In this document: positions 35,317 through 43,725 of the stretch, piece after piece
Layout: each line of letters starts with the position of its first letter
How positions within the stretch are numbered: position 1 is the first letter of the stretch
DNA from: Flavipsychrobacter sp.
Lineage (GTDB): Bacteria; Bacteroidota; Bacteroidia; Chitinophagales; Chitinophagaceae
Assembly: GCA_016786615.1 (NCBI GenBank)
Contig: JAEUVX010000002.1
Coordinates: forward strand, 124,001-188,000
Direction: 5' to 3'
Length of the DNA stretch: 64,000 nt
Notes under the pieces: model-generated
The model's input: the letters and a program-made list of their open reading frames with translations, nothing else
Told to the model about the DNA's origin: nothing
Databases searched by the model: none
Position numbers and translations under genes: made by a program

Positions 35317-36027
35317 TTATTCCTGTAGCAACAAATCCAAAAACCAGAAACCTGTATTCCATTTATCTGCATCGTTTTGTGCAGGTGTATAATCTTTATA
35401 TACTGTCTCTCCTTTTTGTATAGCTATCGGCGCTTTAAAATAAGGTGCGTTATATACATAAGTATGAAACTCCCCATTCTCCCCGCAAGGGTCTACCCCA
35501 TCCGGCAGGTCGTTCAGGAAACTGTTATCTATAGTTCTTCCCAAAAACTCTTTTCCCAGAAACTTTTCATTCACGCATATCACCATTGCCTGTATGCCCG
35601 TTTGTTCCAATACAGCAATCATCTTGCGCGTGTCTTGCTTCCATAGTGGGAAGACAGCATCGAAACCTACAGTAGCCAATTGCTGCTCACGATATTGCTT
35701 CAGGTCTTCCAGAAATATATCGCCGAATGCAGCCGTAATAATGCCTTCTTCTTTAAGCTCAGTAAGCGTTTGCTGCATAGCATTCTTATAGGTACTGTCA
35801 TCAGGTGCGGCAGGCAGGTATATCTTTCTGCTCTTCACTCCCATAGCCTGCGCCTGTGCATCCAGCAATTGTTCGCGGACGCCATGCATTACTATCCTGT
35901 CGTGTTCATTATTCACGGTAGTAAGCAGGCAATCTACATGGTAGATGCCTCCCTGTTGCAATACATGGTAGGCAAGCGCAGCATCTTTGCCGCTGCTCCA
36001 GTTCAGTACTGTTTTTATCTTATCCAT
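35317..36027 (-). CDS. PP-loop ATPase, Dph6-like (diphthine-ammonia ligase fold)
   Basis: 236 aa. The PP-loop ATP-pyrophosphatase motif is at the N-terminus (LNWSSGKDAALAYHVL). Further family blocks are MHGVREQLLDAQAQAMG, AAFGDIFLEDLKQYREQ and GVDPCGENGEFHTYVYN, the last being typical of the Dph6/MJ0570 family. In eukaryotes and archaea this fold amidates diphthine on EF-2; bacteria lack diphthamide, so the bacterial substrate is unknown. It is 31 bp upstream of the SMR gene in the same orientation and may be co-transcribed. Confidence 0.82.
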   Translation of the reverse strand: MDKIKTVLNWSSGKDAALAYHVLQQGGIYHVDCLLTTVNNEHDRIVMHGVREQLLDAQAQAMGVKSRKIYLPAAPDDSTYKNAMQQTLTELKEEGIITAAFGDIFLEDLKQYREQQLATVGFDAVFPLWKQDTRKMIAVLEQTGIQAMVICVNEKFLGKEFLGRTIDNSFLNDLPDGVDPCGENGEFHTYVYNAPYFKAPIAIQKGETVYKDYTPAQNDADKWNTGFWFLDLLLQE

Positions 36028-36071
36028 TTCTGCGCAAATGAACGTATTTTACACACAAGAAAAAACAAATA

Positions 36072-36776
36072 ATGCCATACGCAGTTATAACAGGTGCTAC
36101 ACAAGGTATTGGCAAAGCCATTGCCGATAAGTTTCTATCTCATGGTTTTGATATTGCTATATGCGCAAGAAGCACTGCCGACCTTGATGTCGTAACGAAA
36201 GCATGGTCGGTACAGTACCCCGATAGAAAAGTACTGGCTATTACTGCCAACCTTGCAGACAAAACCGCTTGTCTTGATTTTGCGGCACAGCTACTAAACA
36301 ATACCTCTTCAATAGACGCACTGATAAATAATGCCGGCACTTACTTTCCCGGCACTTTGGCTGATGAGCCAGACGGACAATTGGAACAATTAATGAACCT
36401 GAATCTTTACAGTGCTTATCACATCACCCGTAGGTTATTACCTTGCATGAAAAAACAAAGCAGTGGCCATATATTCAATATGTGCTCTGTTGCCAGCCAC
36501 AAAGCATACCCTAATGGTGGCGCTTACAGCATCACCAAGTATGCTATGCTGGGGTTTTCAGAAAACCTACGTGAAGAGCTTAAAACCTCAAATATTAAAG
36601 TAACATCAATATCTCCGGGAGCCGTTTACAGCCGTTCCTGGGAAGGGAGCGGTGTTCCGGAAAGCCGCATTATGAAAGCTACAGACGTTGCCGATATGAT
36701 ATGGGCCGCTTATAATCTATCAGTTGCTGCCTGTGTTGAAACCATCATTGTACGTCCGCAACTCGGCGATTTATAA
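36072..36776 (+). CDS. Short-chain dehydrogenase/reductase
   Basis: 234 aa, classical SDR. NAD(P)-binding GATQGIGKAIADKF, the NNAG motif in ALINNAGTYFPG, catalytic Ser in NMCSVASHKAY, and YSITKYAMLGF (Y-x-x-x-K) are all present. The Arg/Ser pattern after the first strand (ICARSTADL) suggests NADPH preference. Substrate unknown. It lies 75 bp upstream of batD in the same orientation but batD has its own -7 box. Confidence 0.9.
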   Translation: MPYAVITGATQGIGKAIADKFLSHGFDIAICARSTADLDVVTKAWSVQYPDRKVLAITANLADKTACLDFAAQLLNNTSSIDALINNAGTYFPGTLADEPDGQLEQLMNLNLYSAYHITRRLLPCMKKQSSGHIFNMCSVASHKAYPNGGAYSITKYAMLGFSENLREELKTSNIKVTSISPGAVYSRSWEGSGVPESRIMKATDVADMIWAAYNLSVAACVETIIVRPQLGDL

Positions 36777-36832
36777 CGGTATTTTAACAGTGCTTTCACA
36801 GTTTCTTATAACCGACAAGAGGGGCTAACCTA

Positions 36833-36840
36833 TATTTTTG
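36833..36840 (+). promoter_or_regulatory. -7 promoter box of batD
   Basis: TATTTTTG, matching TAnnTTTG, 11 bp before the ATG at 36852. Confidence 0.45.
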
Positions 36841-36851
36841 TACTACCCCAA

Positions 36852-38849
36852 ATGATACGCATAAATAATATGTGGCGATACTGTATTCTTGGCTTACTGG
36901 CAATGGTAGGTTGCGATATTGCATTAGCACAAAATGTTGTTTTTACCGCGCAGGCAGCATCCGATAAAATTGGCACACAAGACCAGATGGAACTGCACTA
37001 CACCATTCAAAATGCAAATGATTTGCAAACCCTGATGCCACCTGCCAATCTCACTAAAGACTTTATTGTTACACAAGGGCCTTTTTCTTCAACATTCTCA
37101 AATACATCTATTGTCAACGGTAAGGCATCCAGCACACAGGGAATCAATGTTACGTATGTAATACAACCACGCAAAGCAGGAAACTATACTTTAGGCCCGG
37201 CAACTGCCAAAGACGCAGCAGGCCATACATACCAATCTAATAACGTAAGCATACAAGTGGTAAACGGTTCTGTGGCTCAAAGGCAACAACAAAGACAAGA
37301 CCCCTTTGGCGACGACTGGGACGACCCGTTTGCCGCCATGCATCGCCGCAGGCAACAACAAATGCAGGCACTCCGCCAGCAACAACAGCAACAGTCACAA
37401 CCTGCCGAAGATGCCAAAGTAAATCTTGATAAAGACCTCTTCATACGCGTTACGGTAGATAAAGAAAAAGTGCATGTCGGTGAGCAGATTACAGCCAGTT
37501 ACAAACTGTATTCTCGCATACCTATGAATTGTGCCATCTCCAAGCTGCCATCATTAAATGGATTTTGGACACAGGATTTTGAAATGCCCAAAGGCAACAT
37601 GAAACCCGAGGAAGAAATCATTGATGGTAAAAAGTATCAGGTTTTCACACTGAAAAAATCAGCACTCTTCCCTCAACAGGCAGGAACATTGGAATTAGAC
37701 CCTGCTGAAGCCGATGGTATTGCACGCATTGTTCAGCAAACAAGGCAACGCAATCCTTATGCAGGCATGTTCGACGACCCGTTTTTCCAGAACGCTTTCG
37801 GTAGCCTGATGATGGATGACCCTTTCTTTAATGACGATTTTTTTGGTGGCATGGCATATAAAGATGTGAAAGTGCATCTGAAAAGCAAGCCTGTTAAAAT
37901 AACTGTAAACCCGCTACCCGAAGCAGGCAAACCTGCTGACTATACAGGTGCTGTCGGCAAATTTACCATTACAAGCAATATTGATAAAACAAGCCTGACA
38001 ACAGATGATGTTGCCAATCTGAAGCTCACCATCACCGGTAGTGGCAACCTGAAGCTGATTGAAGCCCCAAAACTGAACCTGCCAAACGGGCTCTCTTATC
38101 TGGACCCTGTAACTATCGACACCATTACGGGCAGAACGACTACTATCAGTGGTTCTAAAATCATTACATACCCTATCACACCCAACAATGCAGGTGAATA
38201 TACAATACCGCCAACAGTATTCACATTCTACAATACTCAAACCGGCGAATATGTAACACTGAATACAGAAGCTATAAAGCTGAATGTGAAACAAGGAAAA
38301 AGCGGAGGCGCAAACACTAATATCGCCATATCAGACATACATAATATCAACACAAAACCACTCAACGATATCAGCTTCAATAGTAGCCCTTTGTTATTTA
38401 CAGCAGGCTACTGGTCGCTGTATGCTACTCCATTACTGGCATTTATAGGTATTGCATTCTGGCGCCGCAGAGAAGATGAATTGTCTAAAGACACAGTATT
38501 GCTGAAAAACAGGCGTGCTAACAAGATAGCCCTCAAGCGCCTTGCAACAGCACAAAAACATTTAGCATCAAAACAGGAAAAAGCTTTCTACGAAGAAATA
38601 TCAAAAGCGATATGGCTTTACCTCAGCGACAAACTGAATATTCCGCTTTCTGCTCTTTCTCATGAAATGGCAAACGAAGCCATGAGCCGCAAACATGTAC
38701 CTGCCGACCTCATGACGCGCACCCAACGCATTGTTACCGACTGCGAAACGGCCCTCTATGCAGGTTATAGTGGTATGCAGCAAATGAACAATACTTACAA
38801 CGAAGCAATAGATATTATCAGTAAATTGGAAGATTGTTTTAAGAAATGA
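36852..38849 (+). CDS. batD: BatD-family membrane protein
   Basis: 665 aa. Signal peptide ending LAQNV; beta-rich periplasmic domain with the BatD pattern (ATLGP-type NYTLGPATAKDAAG, DKDLFIRVTVDKEKVHVGEQITASYKLY, PLPEAGKPADYTGAVGKFTITSNID). A transmembrane helix lies near residue 530 (YWSLYATPLLAFIGIAFWRRR), followed by a cytoplasmic helical tail. A Gln/Arg-rich stretch (about 140-190) and four Asp-Asp-Pro-Phe-type motifs (WDDPFA, FDDPFFQ, MDDPFFN and an initial DPFGDD) stand out. BatD belongs to the Bacteroides aerotolerance complex with MoxR and BatA-C, E. Here batE follows with a 4-bp overlap. Confidence 0.88.
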   Translation: MIRINNMWRYCILGLLAMVGCDIALAQNVVFTAQAASDKIGTQDQMELHYTIQNANDLQTLMPPANLTKDFIVTQGPFSSTFSNTSIVNGKASSTQGINVTYVIQPRKAGNYTLGPATAKDAAGHTYQSNNVSIQVVNGSVAQRQQQRQDPFGDDWDDPFAAMHRRRQQQMQALRQQQQQQSQPAEDAKVNLDKDLFIRVTVDKEKVHVGEQITASYKLYSRIPMNCAISKLPSLNGFWTQDFEMPKGNMKPEEEIIDGKKYQVFTLKKSALFPQQAGTLELDPAEADGIARIVQQTRQRNPYAGMFDDPFFQNAFGSLMMDDPFFNDDFFGGMAYKDVKVHLKSKPVKITVNPLPEAGKPADYTGAVGKFTITSNIDKTSLTTDDVANLKLTITGSGNLKLIEAPKLNLPNGLSYLDPVTIDTITGRTTTISGSKIITYPITPNNAGEYTIPPTVFTFYNTQTGEYVTLNTEAIKLNVKQGKSGGANTNIAISDIHNINTKPLNDISFNSSPLLFTAGYWSLYATPLLAFIGIAFWRRREDELSKDTVLLKNRRANKIALKRLATAQKHLASKQEKAFYEEISKAIWLYLSDKLNIPLSALSHEMANEAMSRKHVPADLMTRTQRIVTDCETALYAGYSGMQQMNNTYNEAIDIISKLEDCFKK

Positions 38850-39595
38850 GATTTATAGTTATCCTTGTTTGTTTGCTACTATCATCTGCTGCTATCCGTG
38901 CGTCAGATAACTATGGGTTATATTGGCAAAAAGCCAATACTGCCTACAAGCAAAAAAACTACGACAGCGCTGCTCATTATTACGAGAAGATAGCCAATGC
39001 AAAAACTACCGACTATGAAGTGTACTACAACCTAGGCAATACATATTATAAGCTCAATCGGATAGGCTTCGCAATTCTTAATTATCAGAAAGCATTACAC
39101 CTGAACCCATCCGATAAAAACATACAAGACAACCTGCTGCTGGCTCAAAGCCGTATTCCCAACCGTATTACAGAGGTGCAGGATATATTCTTCGTCCGTT
39201 GGTGGAAGTCTGTAACAGCTGCATCTGTGTCAAACACATGGGCTATCGTCAGCCTCATATTATTCTTGCTTCTGATAGGCTATGCTATACTCAGCAGGCT
39301 GGGCAAAGCACCATTCCCGCTTCCGTTTCAAGCAAGAGCCGGTGGATGGTCAATACTTATACTGCTTGTTATTATATCATTTGTTGCAGCTATGCGCAAG
39401 GCCGATAGCAACATTGCGGTAGTAATGGGAAATACTAATATGATGGACAAACCCGGTTCGGGAAAATCACAAAACATCCCGGAGGGTACTACCATACACC
39501 TTACAGGCAACGATGCCAAAGGCAACTGGCATGAGGTGACACTACCCGATGGCAAAACCGGCTGGATGCAAAAAACTGACTTTATTGAAATCTGA
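38846..39595 (+). CDS. batE: BatE-like protein: tetratricopeptide repeats plus SH3-type domain
   Basis: 249 aa. Signal peptide (LLLSSAAIRAS), then two to three TPR units (YWQKANTAYKQKNYDSAAHYYEKI, YEVYYNLGNTYYKLNRIGFAILNYQKALHLNPSD), two membrane helices at about 130-148 and 165-185, and a C-terminal bacterial SH3 domain (IAVVMGNTNMMDKPGSG ... WHEVTLPDGKTGWMQKTDF). This is the standard BatE architecture. It overlaps batD by 4 bp and is thought to act with BatD in envelope maintenance. Confidence 0.85.
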   Translation: MRFIVILVCLLLSSAAIRASDNYGLYWQKANTAYKQKNYDSAAHYYEKIANAKTTDYEVYYNLGNTYYKLNRIGFAILNYQKALHLNPSDKNIQDNLLLAQSRIPNRITEVQDIFFVRWWKSVTAASVSNTWAIVSLILFLLLIGYAILSRLGKAPFPLPFQARAGGWSILILLVIISFVAAMRKADSNIAVVMGNTNMMDKPGSGKSQNIPEGTTIHLTGNDAKGNWHEVTLPDGKTGWMQKTDFIEI

Positions 39596-39630
39596 TACTA
39601 AAAACGGGCTTTTTTTCGTTGGTTTGTACT

Positions 39631-40266
39631 ATGGCTTATCTTATTAAAACGCCATGGTGGCTCAGCCGCTTTTTCTACTGTCATCTCAACTGGAAGATGC
39701 CGCAGGAAGCAAAGCCGTCTGTTTATCTCACTTTCGACGACGGTCCCCACCCAACCATTACACCCTTTGTACTGGAACAACTACAGCAGTACGACGCTAA
39801 AGCCACTTTCTTTTGCATAGGTAAAAACGTTGCTCAACATACTGATATATATAAACGTACAATAGCCGAAGGGCATACTGTTGGCAATCACACGCACAAC
39901 CACATGAACGGATGGTTTACGAAAACAGAAACTTATCTGCAAAATACAGAGCAGGCTGCCAAACTTATTAAAAGCAAACTGTTCCGCCCGCCATACGGGC
40001 GCATCAAAAGAAGCCAGGCAAACAGGCTGATGCGCCAAAAACCTTTTTACAATATATATATGTGGGATGTGCTAAGTGCTGACTTCGACACAACACTTGC
40101 CCCGGAACAATGCCTCGCCAATGTGCTGGGCAATATTGAACCTGGCTCTATTGTAGTATTTCACGATAGCGAAAAAGCATGGGACAGGATGAGCTTTGCC
40201 CTACCTAAGGTACTCGCATATTGCAAAGAAAAAGGCTGGGATATGAAGGCCTTGCCACAACAATAA
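39631..40266 (+). CDS. Polysaccharide deacetylase (NodB homology domain)
   Basis: 211 aa from MAYLIKTPWW (ATG at 39631). The NodB domain has the catalytic TFDDGPHPTI, the zinc ligand motif HTHNHMNG, RPPYGRIKRSQ and the final VVFHDSEKAW. No signal peptide or membrane helix is evident, so it may act in the cytoplasm or be anchored by other means. It removes N- or O-acetyl groups from carbohydrate, possibly peptidoglycan. It lies 35 bp after batE and 7 bp before the TatD gene, so it is probably part of a four-gene transcript. Confidence 0.88.
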   Translation: MAYLIKTPWWLSRFFYCHLNWKMPQEAKPSVYLTFDDGPHPTITPFVLEQLQQYDAKATFFCIGKNVAQHTDIYKRTIAEGHTVGNHTHNHMNGWFTKTETYLQNTEQAAKLIKSKLFRPPYGRIKRSQANRLMRQKPFYNIYMWDVLSADFDTTLAPEQCLANVLGNIEPGSIVVFHDSEKAWDRMSFALPKVLAYCKEKGWDMKALPQQ

Positions 40267-40273
40267 TTATATC

Positions 40274-41038
40274 ATGTATATAGATACACATACACATCTT
40301 TATGAAGAGCAATTGAATATTGATGAACGGGAAATGATACAGCGTGCTATTGATGCAGGCGTTAGTAAAATGTATATGCCCAATTGCGATAGCACGACCA
40401 TTGATGCGATGATGCGTATTGCAGGCACATGGCCTGCAAACTGCTACCCCATGATGGGACTGCACCCATGTTATGTAAAAGATAATTACAAAGACGAACT
40501 GGCTATCGTTACAGACTGGTTAGCAAAAGAAAAATTTTATGCTATTGGAGAAATTGGGCTCGACTATTATTGGGACCTTACACATACCGCACAACAAAAA
40601 GAAGCATTTGCATACCAGATAGACCTTGCCCTGCAATACAACCTGCCGATTGTGATACACAGCCGCGAATCTACACAAGACTGTATAGACATGGTACGCA
40701 GCAAACAAAACGGCAAGCTGAATGGTATCTTCCACTGTTTCGGCGGCACCATTGAAGAGGCCAAACAAATCATTGACCTTGGTTTCTGCATGGGTATTGG
40801 CGGTGTAGTAACATTCAAGAAAAGCAATCTGCCCGATGTTATAAAAGAAGTGGGCCTCAGCAATATAGTGCTGGAAACAGATGCGCCATATCTTGCCCCC
40901 ATGCCATACCGTGGCAAGCGCAACGAGAGTGCTTATGTACCGCTGATAGCAGAAAAAATAGGTGATGCCATGCAGATTAGCAAAGAAGAAATAGCGCGCA
41001 TTACTACCGCCAACGCAGAAAAACTATTCGGTGTCTGA
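40274..41038 (+). CDS. TatD family metal-dependent hydrolase
   Basis: 254 aa. TatD signatures: IDTHTHLYEEQ with the HxH metal site, YAIGEIGLDYYWD, PIVIHSREST, GIFHCFGGTIEEA and LETDAPYLAPMPYRGKRNE. It is a cytoplasmic TIM-barrel nuclease/hydrolase, commonly a 3'-5' exonuclease or deacylase for D-aminoacyl species. It follows the deacetylase gene by 7 bp and precedes the tRNA-Ser gene. Confidence 0.92.
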   Translation: MYIDTHTHLYEEQLNIDEREMIQRAIDAGVSKMYMPNCDSTTIDAMMRIAGTWPANCYPMMGLHPCYVKDNYKDELAIVTDWLAKEKFYAIGEIGLDYYWDLTHTAQQKEAFAYQIDLALQYNLPIVIHSRESTQDCIDMVRSKQNGKLNGIFHCFGGTIEEAKQIIDLGFCMGIGGVVTFKKSNLPDVIKEVGLSNIVLETDAPYLAPMPYRGKRNESAYVPLIAEKIGDAMQISKEEIARITTANAEKLFGV

Positions 41039-41046
41039 TTTTTAGT

Positions 41047-41054
41047 TAGATTTG
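41047..41054 (+). promoter_or_regulatory. -7 promoter box of tRNA-Ser
   Basis: TAGATTTG matches TAnnTTTG and ends 10 bp before the first base of the tRNA, giving a start a few bases upstream of the mature 5' end. Confidence 0.6.
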
Positions 41055-41064
41055 CAGCCCTTAC

Positions 41065-41153
41065 GGAGAGATGCTCGAGTGGTTTAAGAGGCACGCCTGG
41101 AAAGTGTGTGTACCTGTCAAAGGGTACCGAGGGTTCGAATCCCTCTTTCTCCG
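41065..41153 (+). tRNA. tRNA-Ser (anticodon GGA)
   Basis: 89 nt including the discriminator G, no encoded CCA. Acceptor stem GGAGAGA pairs with TTTCTCC, the D-arm has CTCGAGTGGTTTAAGAGGC, the anticodon loop reads CTGGAAA with GGA, a long variable arm (TACCTGTCAAAGGGTA) identifies serine, and the T-arm is GAGGGTTCGAATCCCTC. It has its own -7 box and terminator. Its 3' side borders the truncated integrase and the copper island, so it is the likely insertion site. Confidence 0.95.
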
Positions 41154-41176
41154 CATCTTGGTATTCAAAATTGTTT

Positions 41177-41210
41177 AAAAGCCTTCAAATGTACTGTTTG
41201 AAGGCTTTTT
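41177..41210 (+). terminator. Rho-independent terminator of tRNA-Ser
   Basis: Perfect 13-bp stem AAAAGCCTTCAAA / TTTGAAGGCTTTT with the loop TGTACTG, followed by T. Confidence 0.85.
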
Positions 41211-41254
41211 CATTTTTTAAAATGAGCCATTTTATTCATAAACACTCATATTCT

Positions 41255-41301
41255 CAGTGAGTTTTTAGTGAGTAAATGGTTTCCCTGAAATTTACTCACT
41301 G
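41255..41301. repeat. Inverted and direct repeats upstream of the integrase gene
   Basis: AGTGAGT occurs twice on the plus strand (41256-41262 and 41267-41273) and once inverted (41294-41300). AGTGAGTAAA (41267-41276) and TTTACTCACT (41291-41300) form a perfect 10-bp inverted repeat with a 14-bp loop. Such repeats beside an integrase gene may be arm-type recombinase binding sites or an autoregulatory operator; this is inference. Confidence 0.4.
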
Positions 41302-41403
41302 AACATACTGTAAAACACTCATTATCAACATGTTCGAATTTCGAACATCTTGTTTTGAAAGAACTGCATCAGGAACTTTGTTAACCTTTTAAATGCAGTA
41401 TTT

Positions 41404-42204
41404 ATGCTGAAATCAAATCTGAATGTTTTGTTCTACCTGAAAAAGCCAAAAGGCTACCGATCAGGTACTTTGCCTATCTATGTACTGATAGGTGTTGATA
41501 GCATATCCAAAGAAATCTCTACGAAATGGAATTGTGAACCTAAAAAATGGCATACACAATTTCAAAAAGCAATGGGCTCGTCCGAAGATGTTCGAACGTT
41601 AAATACTGATATTGCCAAACTGCTCAGTAAGATATACGCAGCCGAAGAAGCACTTCGAAAAAATGATGCTATCGTTACTGCGGATGCCATTAAGCAAATA
41701 ATCTCAGGAAAATCTCCTGCCAATCACTTGCTCTTGGGCATTTTCAAAAAGCATAATGAAAATATGTTTGCGCTAATCGGGAAAGACTACGCCAAAGGTA
41801 CGTTTGAACGCTATGAGACGTCACTGCAACACACCAGGGCTTTTATTAAATACAAATATGGTACTGACGATATTGATATCAAAAAACTCAATTTCGACTT
41901 TATCTCCGGTTACGAGTTCTGGTTAAAAACGGTAAGAAACTGCAATCACAATACTACCATGAAATATCTCGCCAATTTTCGGAAAATTATAAACAGTTGT
42001 ATCAGGCATGGATGGTTATCCAAAGACCCTTTTGTAGGTTTTAAGATGACTAAAAAAGAGGTGATAAAAGTCATTCTTACTGATGAAGAACTAAAAACAA
42101 TTCGGGGAAAATCTTTCTGCACACCAAGATTAAATCATGTGCGGGATATATTTATCTTCTGCTATATAAACCTGTTTGTTCTTCTTTCAAAACTCATCAC
42201 TTAA
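41404..42204 (+). pseudogene. Truncated tyrosine recombinase (Bacteroidota-type integrase), catalytic domain lost
   Basis: 266 aa. The N-terminal arm-binding region (LKKPKGYRSGTLPIYVLIGVD ... CEPKKWHTQFQKAMG) and the core-binding SAM-like domain (YAKGTFERYETSLQHTRAFIKYKYG ... NFRKIINSCIRHGWLSKDPFVGFK) are intact and typical of Bacteroidota transposon/phage integrases. The catalytic domain only begins (LTDEELKTIRGK ... RLNHVRDIFIFC) and then diverges into YINLFVLLSKLIT and a stop, just before the usual TGL(R/A) block. The Arg-His-Arg-Tyr catalytic residues are therefore absent and recombinase activity is lost. No continuation was recognised in the other frames downstream. Confidence 0.8.
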
Positions 42205-42487
42205 TATGTTTACATTCCTTTAATATCGTATCACCTCTGTCTCAAAAAACGTCGGCAATCTCAGCTGTGTGGTAATTTATAATAAAAGCGGTAGTATAGT
42301 GTTAAACAAATTCTTTCATCATCTTCGTTGGTTACTCAAGCTGCAGATAATTATTCAGTTTGACAATATCTTTTTTGAAAACAAAAAACTCATTCTCGTT
42401 CAAGTATGTGGGGCATTACATACCTATATTTGTCTCAATAATACCTCTTAGAGTTTACTAAGTTCACGATTTACAACTAAACCGTTA
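42205..42487. other. Non-coding gap after the integrase remnant
   Basis: About 280 bp of AT-rich sequence between two degraded mobile genes. No gene, hairpin or promoter of note is visible; probably decayed mobile-element DNA. Confidence 0.4.
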
Positions 42488-42835
42488 TCATTTTATACAA
42501 TCTATATAACTTACTGAATTCAACCAATACTGTTTCTTCAATATTCTCTTCAGAAACATCCGAATCATTAGGATGATAAAGTAGTCAGTGTAATTATCTT
42601 TTAGAATAATATCCACAAAACCATCTAAAGTACTCGTATTAATATCACTTTGAGGAATCTTGTTTAGGCTTATCCAATAAGAATCCCCTAATTCTAAAAA
42701 GTATTCATAGAACAACAAACGATATCTTTCATCTGTTAGATGAGAACGCCCAACTTTATCATTATGTTGAGGAGTTCTAGCTTTGATATAATGATGCTCC
42801 ATTCCAAAATCTTCGACATGCCAGTGAAACTTTAC
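42488..42835 (-). pseudogene. Fragment of an IS481/IS3-type transposase (DDE integrase core)
   Basis: The segment MEHHYIKARTPQHNDKVGRSH followed by LTDERY is unmistakably close to the HNGKVERSHRTDEERF stretch of the rve integrase core of IS481-family transposases; the codons just upstream (VKFHWHVEDFG, to about 42835) continue the same frame. Conserved residues are altered (N-D-K-V-G for N-G-K-V-E), the catalytic Asp residues upstream are lost, and the C-terminal 60 residues no longer resemble a transposase. It is a remnant, not an active element. Confidence 0.65.
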
Positions 42836-42967
42836 CTGGAACTAATGGTCTCTGTCAGTACGAATTCATTTTACCTGAATGGGGACACTATCTAAAGTTA
42901 GACCCTTTTCAGTCCACATAACGCTGACTATTTACAAGAATAGTTGCAAAAAAGTATCAAAATCACG

Positions 42968-42998
42968 AGCAAATTCTTATATAGAATAATATTACACC
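42968..42998 (+). promoter_or_regulatory. Bipartite operator, site 1 (before HMA-AraC regulator 1)
   Basis: The right half ATAATATTACACC (42986-42998) matches 9 of 13 bases of site 2, and the 9-bp spacer TTATATAGA matches 7 of 9; the left half AGCAAATTC is weaker (5 of 9). It ends 18 bp before the -7 box at 43017, the same distance as in the other three sites, and so replaces the -33 element. Confidence 0.55.
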
Positions 42999-43016
42999 AC
43001 ACCGATTTACTTTGTA

Positions 43017-43024
43017 TATTTTTG
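43017..43024 (+). promoter_or_regulatory. -7 promoter box of HMA-AraC regulator 1
   Basis: TATTTTTG, matching TAnnTTTG, 46 bp before the ATG at 43071. The leader contains three tandem CCTAT units at 43036-43050. Confidence 0.55.
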
Positions 43025-43070
43025 CATCATACCATCCTATCCTATCCTATTTATACAAGAAATAGAAACT

Positions 43071-43640
43071 ATGGGTCAAAAAATCTTCATCAAAAATATG
43101 GTCTGCGATCGCTGCAAGCAGGCTGTGACGACACAGATCAGCAAATCGGGTATTAAAGTACTTGATGTGGATTTGGGCTATGCAGAAGTAGAGCCCGTTG
43201 AAATTGACCCGGTTGTCTTTGATGAAATTAGTGCCAATCTCAAATCAATTGGCTTTGAGCTGATAGACGATAAGAAACAAAAGACAGTAGAGCGGATTAA
43301 GAATGTAATCGTCGATATGGTCCATTATATGGATGAGCCGCTAGCAATCAAGCAAAGTGAGTACATTTCGTCAAAACTCAGTTATGACTATAACTACCTC
43401 AGTAAATTATTTTCTGAACTAGAAAATATTACAATCGAGCAATACATTATCAATCAAAAAATTGAGCGTGTTAAGGAGCTACTGACGTACGGCGAATTGA
43501 ATATAAATGAAATCGCCTTTAAACTAGGCTATAGTAGTGTGCAGCACCTATCTCAGCAATTCAAAAAAATCACAGGCTTGACACCTTCAGGTTATAAGCA
43601 GCAAAATGCTCATCCGAGAAAGCCTCTTGACCGCATCTGA
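43071..43640 (+). CDS. HMA-AraC fusion regulator 1 (putative copper-responsive activator)
   Basis: 189 aa, two domains. Residues 1-70 form a heavy-metal-associated (HMA) ferredoxin-like domain with the metal-binding Cys12-x-x-Cys15 in KNMVCDRCKQAV. Residues about 85-182 form a complete AraC-type DNA-binding domain with two helix-turn-helix units (SEYISSKLSYDYNYLSKLF and INEIAFKLGYSSVQHLSQQFKKITGLTPSGYK). This combination suggests direct sensing of Cu(I) or a similar soft metal and control of nearby genes. It has a paralogue 85 bp downstream, followed by the copper ATPase. Its own promoter carries the proposed operator, so autoregulation is likely. Metal identity and activator role are inferred. 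Confidence 0.8.
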   Translation: MGQKIFIKNMVCDRCKQAVTTQISKSGIKVLDVDLGYAEVEPVEIDPVVFDEISANLKSIGFELIDDKKQKTVERIKNVIVDMVHYMDEPLAIKQSEYISSKLSYDYNYLSKLFSELENITIEQYIINQKIERVKELLTYGELNINEIAFKLGYSSVQHLSQQFKKITGLTPSGYKQQNAHPRKPLDRI

Positions 43641-43647
43641 TATAATA

Positions 43648-43678
43648 ATATAAATCTTATTCAGAATAATGTAACAAG
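43648..43678 (+). promoter_or_regulatory. Bipartite operator, site 2 (before HMA-AraC regulator 2 and copA)
   Basis: ATATAAATC (43648-43656), 9-bp spacer, ATAATGTAACAAG (43666-43678). The -7 box GACATTTG (43697-43704) begins 18 bp later, the same distance as at the other sites. Confidence 0.65.
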
Positions 43679-43725
43679 CCTACATACTGTTTGTTGGACA
43701 TTTGCTCTTACAAAACAGTAAGTGT

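Noticed and set aside
42269-42451. 60-codon open frame between the integrase and transposase remnants
   Set aside because: No family features; probably a chance frame in decayed mobile DNA.
43036-43050. Three CCTAT units as a regulator site or CRISPR-like repeat
   Set aside because: Three short tandem units in a leader are too few for an array and are not repeated at the other island promoters.
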